Shown: positions 1-5,691 of the stretch, in pieces
Layout of the letters: every line of letters begins with the position of its first letter
Numbering within the stretch: position 1 is the stretch's first letter
NCBI GenBank assembly: GCA_028527945.1
Contig: JAQQAK010000127.1
Coordinates: 1 to 7,730, forward strand
DNA length: 7,730 nt
Direction of reading: 5' to 3'
Origin: Spirochaetaceae bacterium
GTDB lineage: Bacteria; Spirochaetota; Spirochaetia; UBA9216
Position numbers and translations under genes: made by a program
Notes under the pieces: generated by a model
Databases searched by the model: none
Seen by the model: only the letters and a program-made list of their open reading frames with translations
What the model was told of the DNA's origin: nothing

Positions 1-659
1 TCACGCATTATCTGAACTCTATCCGCGATACTAAAAACTTCATCTAATTTGTGAGAAATATAAATAATTGAAACTCCTCTTTCTTTAAGCTTATTAATAA
101 ACACAAAAAGTTGTTTTGCCTCAATCTCATTCAATGAAGATGTTGGCTCATCCATAATCAAAACTTTAACATCTCTTGATACAGCTCTTAAAATTTCAAT
201 AATCTGCTTTTCAGCCACATTCAGTTTTTTTACTTTTGTAAAAGGATCATATTCAAGATTAAACGAAGAAAGAAGTTTTCTTGCTGTATTAGCCATTTCT
301 TTATAATCAACCTGCCTAAAAACCCCTTTTAATGGAACCCTCCCTATAAAAAGATTCTCAGCTATCGTCATTTCATTTAGATAATTCAATTCCTGATAAA
401 TAATTGCAATTCCTAAATCTATTCGAGCCTTAGGAATTGTATCAGGAGGGACAAGATGTCCATCCAATATTATCTCTCCGCCATCAAGTTGCAAAGCTCC
501 AGATAATACTTTCATTAACGTTGACTTTCCTGCACCATTTTCTCCAATAAGAGCAAGAACTTCTCCTTTAGAGACTTCTAAATCAACATTGTTCAGCGCC
601 AAAACTCCAGGGAATTGTTTTACAACCTTCTTCATCTGAAGTATATATCCATTACTCAT
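1..659 (-). CDS. Sugar ABC transporter ATP-binding protein, N-terminal half (partial, runs off left edge)
   Basis: This is the ATPase that powers import of a sugar delivered by the binding protein encoded just upstream; it acts on the cytoplasmic face of the membrane. I translated 219 complete codons by hand. Visible motifs are Walker A GENGAGKST (about residues 39-47), the Q-loop glutamine in IYQE (Q89), a degenerate signature LNVAEKQ (146-152) in place of LSGGQ, Walker B VLIMDEPT (166-173) and the H-loop ISHKLDE (H203). The degenerate signature and the opening ILQMKKVVKQFPGVLAL are typical of the RbsA/MglA/XylG class, whose members carry two ATPase domains in about 500 residues. Only the first domain is inside the window. 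The ATG at 657-659 is chosen because GGAA lies 7 bases upstream and the protein begins as the family does. It is the fourth gene of the leftward operon, 68 bases after the binding protein. Specificity cannot be read from the ATPase. Confidence 0.95.
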   Translation of the reverse strand, partial: MSNGYILQMKKVVKQFPGVLALNNVDLEVSKGEVLALIGENGAGKSTLMKVLSGALQLDGGEIILDGHLVPPDTIPKARIDLGIAIIYQELNYLNEMTIAENLFIGRVPLKGVFRQVDYKEMANTARKLLSSFNLEYDPFTKVKKLNVAEKQIIEILRAVSRDVKVLIMDEPTSSLNEIEAKQLFVFINKLKERGVSIIYISHKLDEVFSIADRVQIMR

Positions 660-677
660 AGTTAGTTTCCATATAAT

Positions 678-712
678 AAATCAGACCGGATTTTTCAGGT
701 CCAGCCTGATTT
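678..712 (-). repeat. Intercistronic stem-loop between binding protein and ATPase genes
   Basis: On the minus strand AAATCAG (712-706) plus ACC (700-698) can pair with GGTCTGATTT (687-678), giving 10 base pairs with a 5-base bulge (705-701) and a 10-base loop. An alternative register pairs GGACC with GGTCT. No U-run follows, so it does not look like a full intrinsic terminator. Stem-loops in this position in sugar ABC operons often protect the abundant binding-protein mRNA or lower expression of the ATPase; that role here is inference. Confidence 0.4.
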
Positions 713-727
713 TAGAAAGGGATGAAT

Positions 728-1726
728 CTATTTCATTCCATTTTCCTGTTTAATTTTATCAACATCATCCCTTGTAAGGAATTCATGCTCCATAGTCTGT
801 ATTTTACTGGGATTTTCGCCATTTAAAATCTTAATACATAGAGGGATTATATAATCACCATATCTATTTGGATAATATGCAACTCCACCTAACCAACAGT
901 TTTGCCCCTGTTCAAATGCGGCTAAAGTTTGTCCTGAATTATTGTTCGTAGCAAGAAGGACATCTCCATCTCTATCTGTTGTTTGTACAGCTGAAAAAAC
1001 ACCATGACCAGTTTCACAATTCACAGCCCCAACAGCAATTCTATGTAAATCTGGATGTGCGGTTAACCAATCAGTCATTTTATTATTAGCAGCCAATGTG
1101 GTGTCAGATCCTCCAGTTACATTTATATATTCAACATTATCCTCTGAAAGACTTATTCCTGCATTCCTGATACCATCATACATTCCGGATAATCGTTTCT
1201 TAACCAATGGTCCATTCTCAGAATTCCAAAATAAAAGAAGTTTATCTATTTCACCATTCCAATCCTCATTTATTGCAACAGCTAAACCTGTACCTGCGAC
1301 TTCTCCTGCTCTCTGATTATCAGCTCCGAAAAACCATGCTTTCTCACCACTAGGACTAACATATTCAACATCAATACCAATAACAGGGACACCCTGTTGT
1401 CCGCAGTAATCAACAAGACTACCTCCGACTTCTGCGTTTACATTAAAATCAACGATGATATCTGCCCCTTGAACAAGCATGTTATCCACATTTGGAAGGA
1501 TTTTTTCAACCTCAAAATTTGACTCAGCAACAAGCAGTTTAACACCGTTCTCTTTTGCGGCTCTTTCCATACTTTCACCAACAATTCTTAAGAAATCTAC
1601 AGTTGTGGAACCATTATTAAAACCTATAATAATTTCATCATCCCCAGCTGATTCCTGTTGTCCATTGCCAAAAGCAAAGTTTGCCATAAGCAACAAAACT
1701 GCCGTTATAACCATTACCTTCTTCAT
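728..1726 (-). CDS. Periplasmic sugar-binding protein of an ABC transporter (Peripla_BP_4 / RbsB-like)
   Basis: This is the secreted receptor that captures a sugar in the periplasm and delivers it to the ABC importer. Residues 1-20 form a signal peptide: MKKV, then a hydrophobic core, then ANFAFG, with cleavage probably near G20. There is no lipobox cysteine, so it should be a soluble periplasmic protein. The mature protein opens with NGQQES, a style common in spirochaete binding proteins. The two-lobe fold is suggested by the start IIIGFNNGS (about 32-40), the first-lobe strand ending QGADIIVDF (86-94), GVPVIGIDV (112-120), and the second-lobe segments from ISLSEDNVEY onward, with N235 and N261-N263 as candidate ligand contacts. 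The 332-residue length is normal. The start is fixed by an AGGAGGT ribosome site. It lies 64 bases after the isomerase gene and 68 before the ATPase gene. The neighbours suggest a 6-deoxyhexose such as L-rhamnose or L-fucose, but the sequence alone does not show the ligand. Confidence 0.95.
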   Translation of the reverse strand: MKKVMVITAVLLLMANFAFGNGQQESAGDDEIIIGFNNGSTTVDFLRIVGESMERAAKENGVKLLVAESNFEVEKILPNVDNMLVQGADIIVDFNVNAEVGGSLVDYCGQQGVPVIGIDVEYVSPSGEKAWFFGADNQRAGEVAGTGLAVAINEDWNGEIDKLLLFWNSENGPLVKKRLSGMYDGIRNAGISLSEDNVEYINVTGGSDTTLAANNKMTDWLTAHPDLHRIAVGAVNCETGHGVFSAVQTTDRDGDVLLATNNNSGQTLAAFEQGQNCWLGGVAYYPNRYGDYIIPLCIKILNGENPSKIQTMEHEFLTRDDVDKIKQENGMK

Positions 1727-1730
1727 CTTT

Positions 1731-1737
1731 ACCTCCT
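1731..1737 (-). promoter_or_regulatory. Strong Shine-Dalgarno site for the binding-protein gene
   Basis: The minus strand reads AGGAGGT with four bases to the ATG at 1726. It is the strongest ribosome site in the window; the others are AAGGA, GGAG, AGAGG, AGGA and GGAA. This fits the need for binding protein in excess over the ATPase. Confidence 0.8.
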
Positions 1738-1790
1738 AAAGAATAATAATTGTATCCGAAAAACCTATATAATGATTAACTTTTTTACGA

Positions 1791-3218
1791 TCAGCATATT
1801 TTTATGAATTTAATCCTAAGTATATTCGCAATTTTTTCAATTATATCTCCGAGATGCCCTTCTCCTATGGCACAATGATGAGAAGGACCTGCTTTTGTCC
1901 AGTTATTTACAAAAGCTCTTGCTGAAATAGGAAATTTATACCTGCTATTTGTATTTCCTATTTCAAGTACTGGTCCAGCAACTGATTCACCTTCAGCGAA
2001 CAGTAGAAAAGTCTCCCCACCAACACCTTGAACAACTGAAAGGAGAGTAACCGGCCCATGCTTTACACTCATCTGAATAGAAAGCCCTTTCCCTGGCTTT
2101 CCATGATAAACAGAAAGAGGTACAAGCCCTACTCCACCTTCTGCTATCATAGGGTGTGCGGGGCCGTCATGTCCCCACATAACGATATCATCATCAAAAT
2201 CAATAGCATATAACTCAGAGAAAGATCCCCCAGCTCCAAGAAGATCCAGGATTTTCATTGCAACAGAGTTTTTAATTTCACATTCACCAGCTATTGGAAT
2301 CCCTTTCCCTGTCAACAAGGTATTACCAGCAATAACAGAAGTTACAATATCCTCGTAATCGTTACCATCTACACCTTCATAATAATAAGCCATTGCTCCA
2401 AGTTCATTTTTTTTGACCAGTCTATCAAGTGCACAACTAGTTTTTGCGGCTCTTTTTATTTCATAATCTTCGCAATCCTTTGAAACGATGAATTCATCAT
2501 TAAACTCACGAAGCTTTGCTTCCAATTCATAGGACTCTATTTCATCCCTATATTTTTTAAGTTCACACATTTCTAAAATTTCAAAATGTATACCAAAAAC
2601 ACTTGAAAGCATTGTTATGTCAGAATAAACATCAAGCATCCCACCATAATAATGACCAAGAATACCAAATCTTGAATTCCGCAAAGACATCTTTACTTTA
2701 AAAGCTTTTATCCAGCCACCAATTTCATTCCAAACATAATCTTCTTTCAGATAGCCAGTAACCTGATGGTAATCAATTCCTGCCTTATTAAAAACGCAGG
2801 CTATTTCAGGAGCAGAACATGCCTGACAATGCGCAAGCCATTCACCAGTTTTATCTCCTCTGTCATTTATGGAATTAAAACTTGAATAATCAATCCTTGA
2901 AACGGGTTGAATATTAAGAACAATAACAGGTACTCCAACTTGCTGCACAACAGGCAAAACCGTACTGGAAAGCGCGTATGTAGAAATAAATAAGAATATA
3001 GCTTCGACTCTTTTTTCTTTAAAAATCTCTGCAGTTTCTCTTGCCGATACTGGATTATCAACTATACCTGCATCAATAACAGATATAGAATATTCTTCCA
3101 TTCTTTCAGCTATATACTTTTGATATCCTAACAACCTCTCATGTAGACCATCAAATTGCGCCCAATATGTATTTAATCCGATGCCGTACAATCCTATTCT
3201 TATTTTCTCATTACTCAT
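1791..3218 (-). CDS. L-fucose/L-arabinose isomerase family protein
   Basis: This is probably a cytoplasmic metal-dependent aldose-ketose isomerase that converts the imported sugar to its ketose. Supporting features are the length (475 residues, near AraA), an N-terminal Rossmann-like region (about 6-110), GHYYGGMLDVYSD (188-200), which resembles the AraA-type G-x-x-x-x-G-M-x-D segment, TGKGIPIAGECEIKN (303-317), MWGHDGPAH (347-355) and SHHCAIGEGH (446-455). By analogy with AraA, candidate metal ligands are E312 or E314, an acid in AIDFDDD (338-344), H350 and H447 or H448. It is not a classical RhaA, which is a TIM-barrel enzyme, and it is clearly diverged from canonical AraA and FucI. I use the ATG at 3218; a TTG one codon upstream is possible, but GGAG sits 7 bases before the ATG, the same spacing as for neighbouring genes. 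It is the second gene of the operon, 64 bases after the mutarotase gene. The true substrate is unknown; pairing with a RhaM-type protein favours L-rhamnose or another 6-deoxyhexose. Confidence 0.85.
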   Translation of the reverse strand: MSNEKIRIGLYGIGLNTYWAQFDGLHERLLGYQKYIAERMEEYSISVIDAGIVDNPVSARETAEIFKEKRVEAIFLFISTYALSSTVLPVVQQVGVPVIVLNIQPVSRIDYSSFNSINDRGDKTGEWLAHCQACSAPEIACVFNKAGIDYHQVTGYLKEDYVWNEIGGWIKAFKVKMSLRNSRFGILGHYYGGMLDVYSDITMLSSVFGIHFEILEMCELKKYRDEIESYELEAKLREFNDEFIVSKDCEDYEIKRAAKTSCALDRLVKKNELGAMAYYYEGVDGNDYEDIVTSVIAGNTLLTGKGIPIAGECEIKNSVAMKILDLLGAGGSFSELYAIDFDDDIVMWGHDGPAHPMIAEGGVGLVPLSVYHGKPGKGLSIQMSVKHGPVTLLSVVQGVGGETFLLFAEGESVAGPVLEIGNTNSRYKFPISARAFVNNWTKAGPSHHCAIGEGHLGDIIEKIANILRIKFIKIC

Positions 3219-3282
3219 CAAAGAACTCCAAAATAAATGTTAAAATATGCACATCTTTTAAGCCAGCTTGCTATAGAACTAA

Positions 3283-3597
3283 TCAATCCAAATGAAAAAC
3301 TTCACTTAGAGGGAGACATACAGGAGAGTTATCATTATTAACTTCCATTAGATCAGCCATAAAGTCCCACCATTTTCTTACAATAGCTTTATCACCGATA
3401 CTATCAGCCCTGTTCCCTGTTGATGTTTTCTGGATAGCAAAAAGTTTTCCAGTAGACTCTTCAAGGAAAATTGTATAATCATATATTCCAGATTCAGATA
3501 ATAAAGCCTTTAATTCCGGCCATATTTCATTATGACGCTTTTTGTATTCTTCCCCACAGCCATTTTTAAGCTGCATAACAAAACCAACTCTTTGCAT
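3283..3597 (-). CDS. rhaM: L-rhamnose mutarotase family protein (RhaM/YiiL type)
   Basis: This small cytoplasmic enzyme family interconverts the alpha and beta anomers of L-rhamnose, so that the anomer leaving the transporter can be used by the isomerase. From the ATG at 3597 the protein is 104 residues, the usual family length. Family landmarks are VGFVMQL (4-10), EEYKKRHNEIWPEL (16-29) containing the conserved H22, Y41 in YDYTIF, the WW pair at 76-77 followed by FMADLM, and NDNSPV (88-93) near the end. An upstream in-frame ATG at 3618 would add seven residues. I reject it because AAGGA (3605-3609) sits 7 bases before the 3597 start and the 3618 codon overlaps the predicted promoter -10. It is the first gene of the leftward operon and is divergent from the AraC-type regulator. 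Some members of this family may act on related 6-deoxy sugars, so the substrate is likely but not proven. Confidence 0.92.
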   Translation of the reverse strand: MQRVGFVMQLKNGCGEEYKKRHNEIWPELKALLSESGIYDYTIFLEESTGKLFAIQKTSTGNRADSIGDKAIVRKWWDFMADLMEVNNDNSPVCLPLSEVFHLD

Positions 3598-3604
3598 ATC
3601 AATT

Positions 3605-3609
3605 TCCTT
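3605..3609 (-). promoter_or_regulatory. Ribosome site that decides the mutarotase start
   Basis: AAGGA on the minus strand lies 7 bases before the ATG at 3597. The alternative ATG at 3618 has only a weak GGGA close by. The same 7-base spacing is seen for the isomerase, ATPase, second regulator and chemoreceptor genes. Confidence 0.7.
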
Positions 3610-3616
3610 ATAAAAC

Positions 3617-3645
3617 ATTATCCCATGACTTTTTTTATCCCGAAA
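3617..3645 (-). promoter_or_regulatory. Promoter of the sugar operon, probably activator-dependent
   Basis: On the minus strand a -10 box GATAAT lies at 3622-3617 and, 17 bases upstream, the -35 position reads TTTCGG (3645-3640), a poor match to TTGACA. A good -10 with a defective -35 next to regulator boxes is the usual pattern of AraC-activated promoters. Transcription would start near 3610, leaving a leader of about a dozen bases that begins at the AAGGA ribosome site. Confidence 0.55.
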
Positions 3646-3672
3646 TGGACAAAAATTTTAAAGTAATGGACA
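3644..3672. promoter_or_regulatory. Probable operator: two AATGGACA direct repeats 21 bases apart
   Basis: AATGGACA occurs at 3644-3651 and again at 3665-3672, a 21-base offset (two helical turns) in the same orientation. Each box is preceded by a base pair that also matches in part (G at 3642 and 3663). AraC-family activators bind paired direct half-sites with this spacing, as AraC does at araI. The proximal box overlaps the leftward -35 position by two bases. A third, weaker copy, GATAGACA (3694-3701), overlaps the -35 of the regulator's own promoter. The likely binder is the regulator encoded at 3732. Confidence 0.6.
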
Positions 3673-3695
3673 TTATCAAAATAAAATTAGTTTGA

Positions 3696-3724
3696 TAGAC
3701 AAAAACACTACGTGAACATATAAT
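3696..3724 (+). promoter_or_regulatory. Promoter of the AraC-type regulator gene
   Basis: The -35 box TAGACA (3696-3701) is five of six to consensus, followed by a 17-base spacer and a perfect TATAAT (3719-3724). The expected start point near 3731 is only about one base before the ATG at 3732, so the transcript would be leaderless or nearly so. The -35 overlaps the weak third operator-like box, which would allow autoregulation. Confidence 0.7.
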
Positions 3725-3731
3725 TAGAGAT

Positions 3732-4643
3732 ATGCATGATGTACACTATACTCGCTATATTACATTTAGCGATGATGATGAAAAATGGCAGATATACTGT
3801 ACAGATGTGGGAAGTAACAAGATAGGCCCCAATATCAACTATCCTCCGCATAAAGATCATCACCCTAAGAAATTTAATAGTGTTGCCACAGGAAGAATAC
3901 TTAACGAATATCAGATCGTCTATATAACCAATGGGAAAGGTACTTTTATTTCGAATAATGAAAAATACAATGTAGCCGCTGGTTCCATCTTCTTTTTATT
4001 TCCTAATATAAAGCATTCATACAAACCTAAACCTGATACAGGATGGACAGAATATTGGATAGGCTTTCAAGGCGCTTATGTTGATAAATTAGTAGAAGAA
4101 AAAATCTTGCAACCTGATAATCCAATTTACCATATAGGTTTTCACAGTTCATTACTAAGCATATTTAATTCTATCTTTGAAGAAGTTAATGAACAGAAAC
4201 CTCTTTATCAATATAGAGCAGGTGCTCAAATAATGATGCTTCTCGCACAAACTCTCAGCTATGCAAAAATTGAAAAACAGCATTCACGATCTCACGAAAT
4301 TGTTGAAAAAACAAAACATATATTCAATTCTAACATAGACCAATTCATAGATATTGAAACAGTTGCCTATGAAATAGGTATAAGCACAACCTACCTCTCT
4401 GAAATCTTTAAATCATATACAGGAATGACTCCTTATCAATATTTCATTAATATAAAAATAAATAAGGCAAAGAAATTATTAGAAAATGATAGCGATAGCA
4501 TAAAAGAAATATCATTTCGTTTAGGGTTTGAGGATCAATATTATTTTTCGAGACTATTTAAGAAAAAAACCGGAGTCCCCCCCTCTAAGTGGATTAGCCA
4601 ACGCCCGCGAAGCAAAGCACCAATTTATGATGTCTGCCTTTAA
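3732..4643 (+). CDS. AraC-family transcriptional regulator with N-terminal cupin sensor domain
   Basis: This cytoplasmic DNA-binding protein probably senses the operon's sugar and activates the divergent mutarotase-isomerase-transporter genes. Residues about 55-115 look like the AraC-type cupin: YQIVYITNGKGTF (60-72), AAGSIFFLFPNIKHSY (82-97) and the W-x-E-Y-W-I-G-F segment (105-112). The C-terminal AraC DNA-binding domain spans about 188-290, with the first helix-turn-helix at IETVAYEIGISTTYLSEIFK (208-227) and the second from IKEISFRLGFEDQYYFSRLF (257-276) into TGVPPSKW (280-287). The 303-residue length is normal for this class. The ATG at 3732 has no convincing Shine-Dalgarno site and no later in-frame ATG precedes the cupin, so it is probably read from a leaderless mRNA. 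It is 134 bases from the mutarotase start. The layout resembles RhaS/RhaR and XylR-type regulators beside their targets, but the effector cannot be read from sequence. Confidence 0.93.
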   Translation: MHDVHYTRYITFSDDDEKWQIYCTDVGSNKIGPNINYPPHKDHHPKKFNSVATGRILNEYQIVYITNGKGTFISNNEKYNVAAGSIFFLFPNIKHSYKPKPDTGWTEYWIGFQGAYVDKLVEEKILQPDNPIYHIGFHSSLLSIFNSIFEEVNEQKPLYQYRAGAQIMMLLAQTLSYAKIEKQHSRSHEIVEKTKHIFNSNIDQFIDIETVAYEIGISTTYLSEIFKSYTGMTPYQYFINIKINKAKKLLENDSDSIKEISFRLGFEDQYYFSRLFKKKTGVPPSKWISQRPRSKAPIYDVCL

Positions 4644-4723
4644 GTATTAAACAACCTTGCTATATAAGATCACTATAACCACTTCAAAACAGCTCTTCCC
4701 TAACATTGACGTTTCAGATCTTG

Positions 4724-5590
4724 CTACATTTCAGTCTTAAGCGGTATACAGATATCAAAAATCCATTTGCCTTCGGGGTGATCAGCTGCATTGTTAAGAT
4801 ATAATTCATAACCGGGGGTATAACTACATTCGCACCCATTATTGCAAATCCAGATGAAGGTATCTTCCCAGGCTTGAGCAATATTTTCAGGACTTAACTC
4901 AAAGTGACAGACAGCGTAAAGACCTCCACTCAGCTTCTGAGTAAAGATCTGATCATCAGAAGGTGTTCCGTCCGGAACAATAATACAGGCATCAAAACGA
5001 CACCGCTTTGGTGGGGTTACCTCTGGATTATCCCAATAGATTGCAAGTACCTTCCCCGGAAGAATGTATCCCCTACCCGCGGCCCAGGCTGTAAGCTCAG
5101 CAAAGGCTGGCGCGCAAGTCTCCGTATTATAAGGGTCAAGCCTGCGTACATACGCGACAGTGTACTCAGGAAGTTCTTTTATTTCCGCGTCAATATTAAC
5201 ATTCCTGTTTTTAGGTAAATCATTGGCAGAGAGAACCCATTCCCCCCTCCTAAGTTGGCTGGCTCGGTATTCTGATGGGCTCATTCCAAAATTCTGGCGG
5301 AACGCACGCGCAAAATTCTGTGAGCTTGAAAAACCGCAATCCATTGCTATTTCTGTTATATTGAAAGATTGACCAAAGAGCTGGTTTGCCGCTGTCTCAA
5401 GACGAAGCCTTCTTGTAAAGTCGGCAACAGTCTCACCTGTCACCGCCTTGAAAATTCTATGAAAATGGTACATGGAAAAAGACGCGGCAGAAGCGATCTC
5501 TTCCAGCGAAAGGTCTCGCTTTATATTTTTGCTTATATAATTCATTGCATTAAAAACACGCTTTCTGTAATCAATGGTAGTATACCGCAT
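4724..5590 (-). CDS. AraC-family regulator with C-terminal GyrI-like effector-binding domain
   Basis: This is a one-component regulator of the Rob-like layout: DNA-binding domain first, small-molecule domain second. Counting from the ATG at 5590 (288 residues), the first helix-turn-helix is LSLEEIASAASFSMYHFHRI (28-47) and the second lies in ITEIAMDCGFSSSQNFARAF (78-97) followed by GMSPSEYR (102-109). The GyrI-like/SOUL-type domain runs from about 133 to 285, with LPEYTVAYVRR (140-150), the family segment YWDNPEVTPPKRCRFDACI (185-203) and a C-terminal W-I-F-D-I-C-I-P-L. A TTG one codon upstream is possible, but AGAGG lies 7 bases before the ATG. It is convergent with the regulator at 3732, with an 80-base gap and no recognisable terminator between them. 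Its base composition is richer in GC than the sugar operon. Relatives bind varied hydrophobic or cationic ligands and often control multidrug efflux or stress genes; no target is visible here. Confidence 0.92.
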   Translation of the reverse strand: MRYTTIDYRKRVFNAMNYISKNIKRDLSLEEIASAASFSMYHFHRIFKAVTGETVADFTRRLRLETAANQLFGQSFNITEIAMDCGFSSSQNFARAFRQNFGMSPSEYRASQLRRGEWVLSANDLPKNRNVNIDAEIKELPEYTVAYVRRLDPYNTETCAPAFAELTAWAAGRGYILPGKVLAIYWDNPEVTPPKRCRFDACIIVPDGTPSDDQIFTQKLSGGLYAVCHFELSPENIAQAWEDTFIWICNNGCECSYTPGYELYLNNAADHPEGKWIFDICIPLKTEM

Positions 5591-5607
5591 CAAAAAACCT
5601 CTATCAC

Positions 5608-5636
5608 ATAATATACCTCAGGCTTTTACATGCAAA
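5608..5636 (-). promoter_or_regulatory. Possible promoter of the GyrI-domain regulator gene
   Basis: On the minus strand TTTGCA (5636-5631) and TATTAT (5613-5608) are separated by 17 bases, four and five matches to the -35 and -10 consensus. The -35 lies in an imperfect palindrome, TTTACATGCAAA (5625-5636, 10 of 12 symmetric), which could be an operator for autoregulation. The 98-base gap (5594-5691) holds no clear terminator for the upstream chemoreceptor gene. Confidence 0.4.
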
Positions 5637-5691
5637 GGTTGTTGTTCAGGATTAGGAAACAAATATTTCAGATTCTTAAAAAGCCTATCGC

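Noticed and set aside
1098..1739. Rightward open frames at 1098-1316 and 1479-1739
   Set aside because: They lie antisense to the binding-protein gene, which has clear family features and a strong ribosome site; their translations show no domain-like pattern.
1727..1790. Internal promoter for the binding-protein gene (TACAAT at 1754-1749 on the minus strand)
   Set aside because: The -10 is acceptable but no -35 better than three of six is found at 16-19 bases, so it is probably ordinary AT-rich spacer.
3219..3221. TTG start one codon before the isomerase-family ATG
   Set aside because: The ATG at 3218 has GGAG at the 7-base spacing used by neighbouring genes; the TTG offers nothing better. 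The TTG at 5593 before the second regulator is rejected for the same reason.
3630..3636. T-run in the divergent control region as a terminator
   Set aside because: No stem precedes it and no rightward gene ends there; it lies in the spacer of the leftward promoter.
3267..4664. CTTGCTATA occurring at 3267-3275 and 4656-4664, possible recombination or attachment sites
   Set aside because: Nine matching bases in AT-rich DNA with no integrase, target duplication or extended identity is not enough.
4644..4723. Possible bidirectional terminator between the two convergent regulators
   Set aside because: I found no GC-rich stem followed by a T-run on either strand; only a short direct repeat CTTGCTA (4656-4662 and 4720-4726).
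4904..5611. Rightward open frames opposite the second AraC-type regulator
   Set aside because: They are antisense to a clearly coding regulator with two helix-turn-helix motifs and a GyrI-like domain; no ribosome sites or recognisable proteins.
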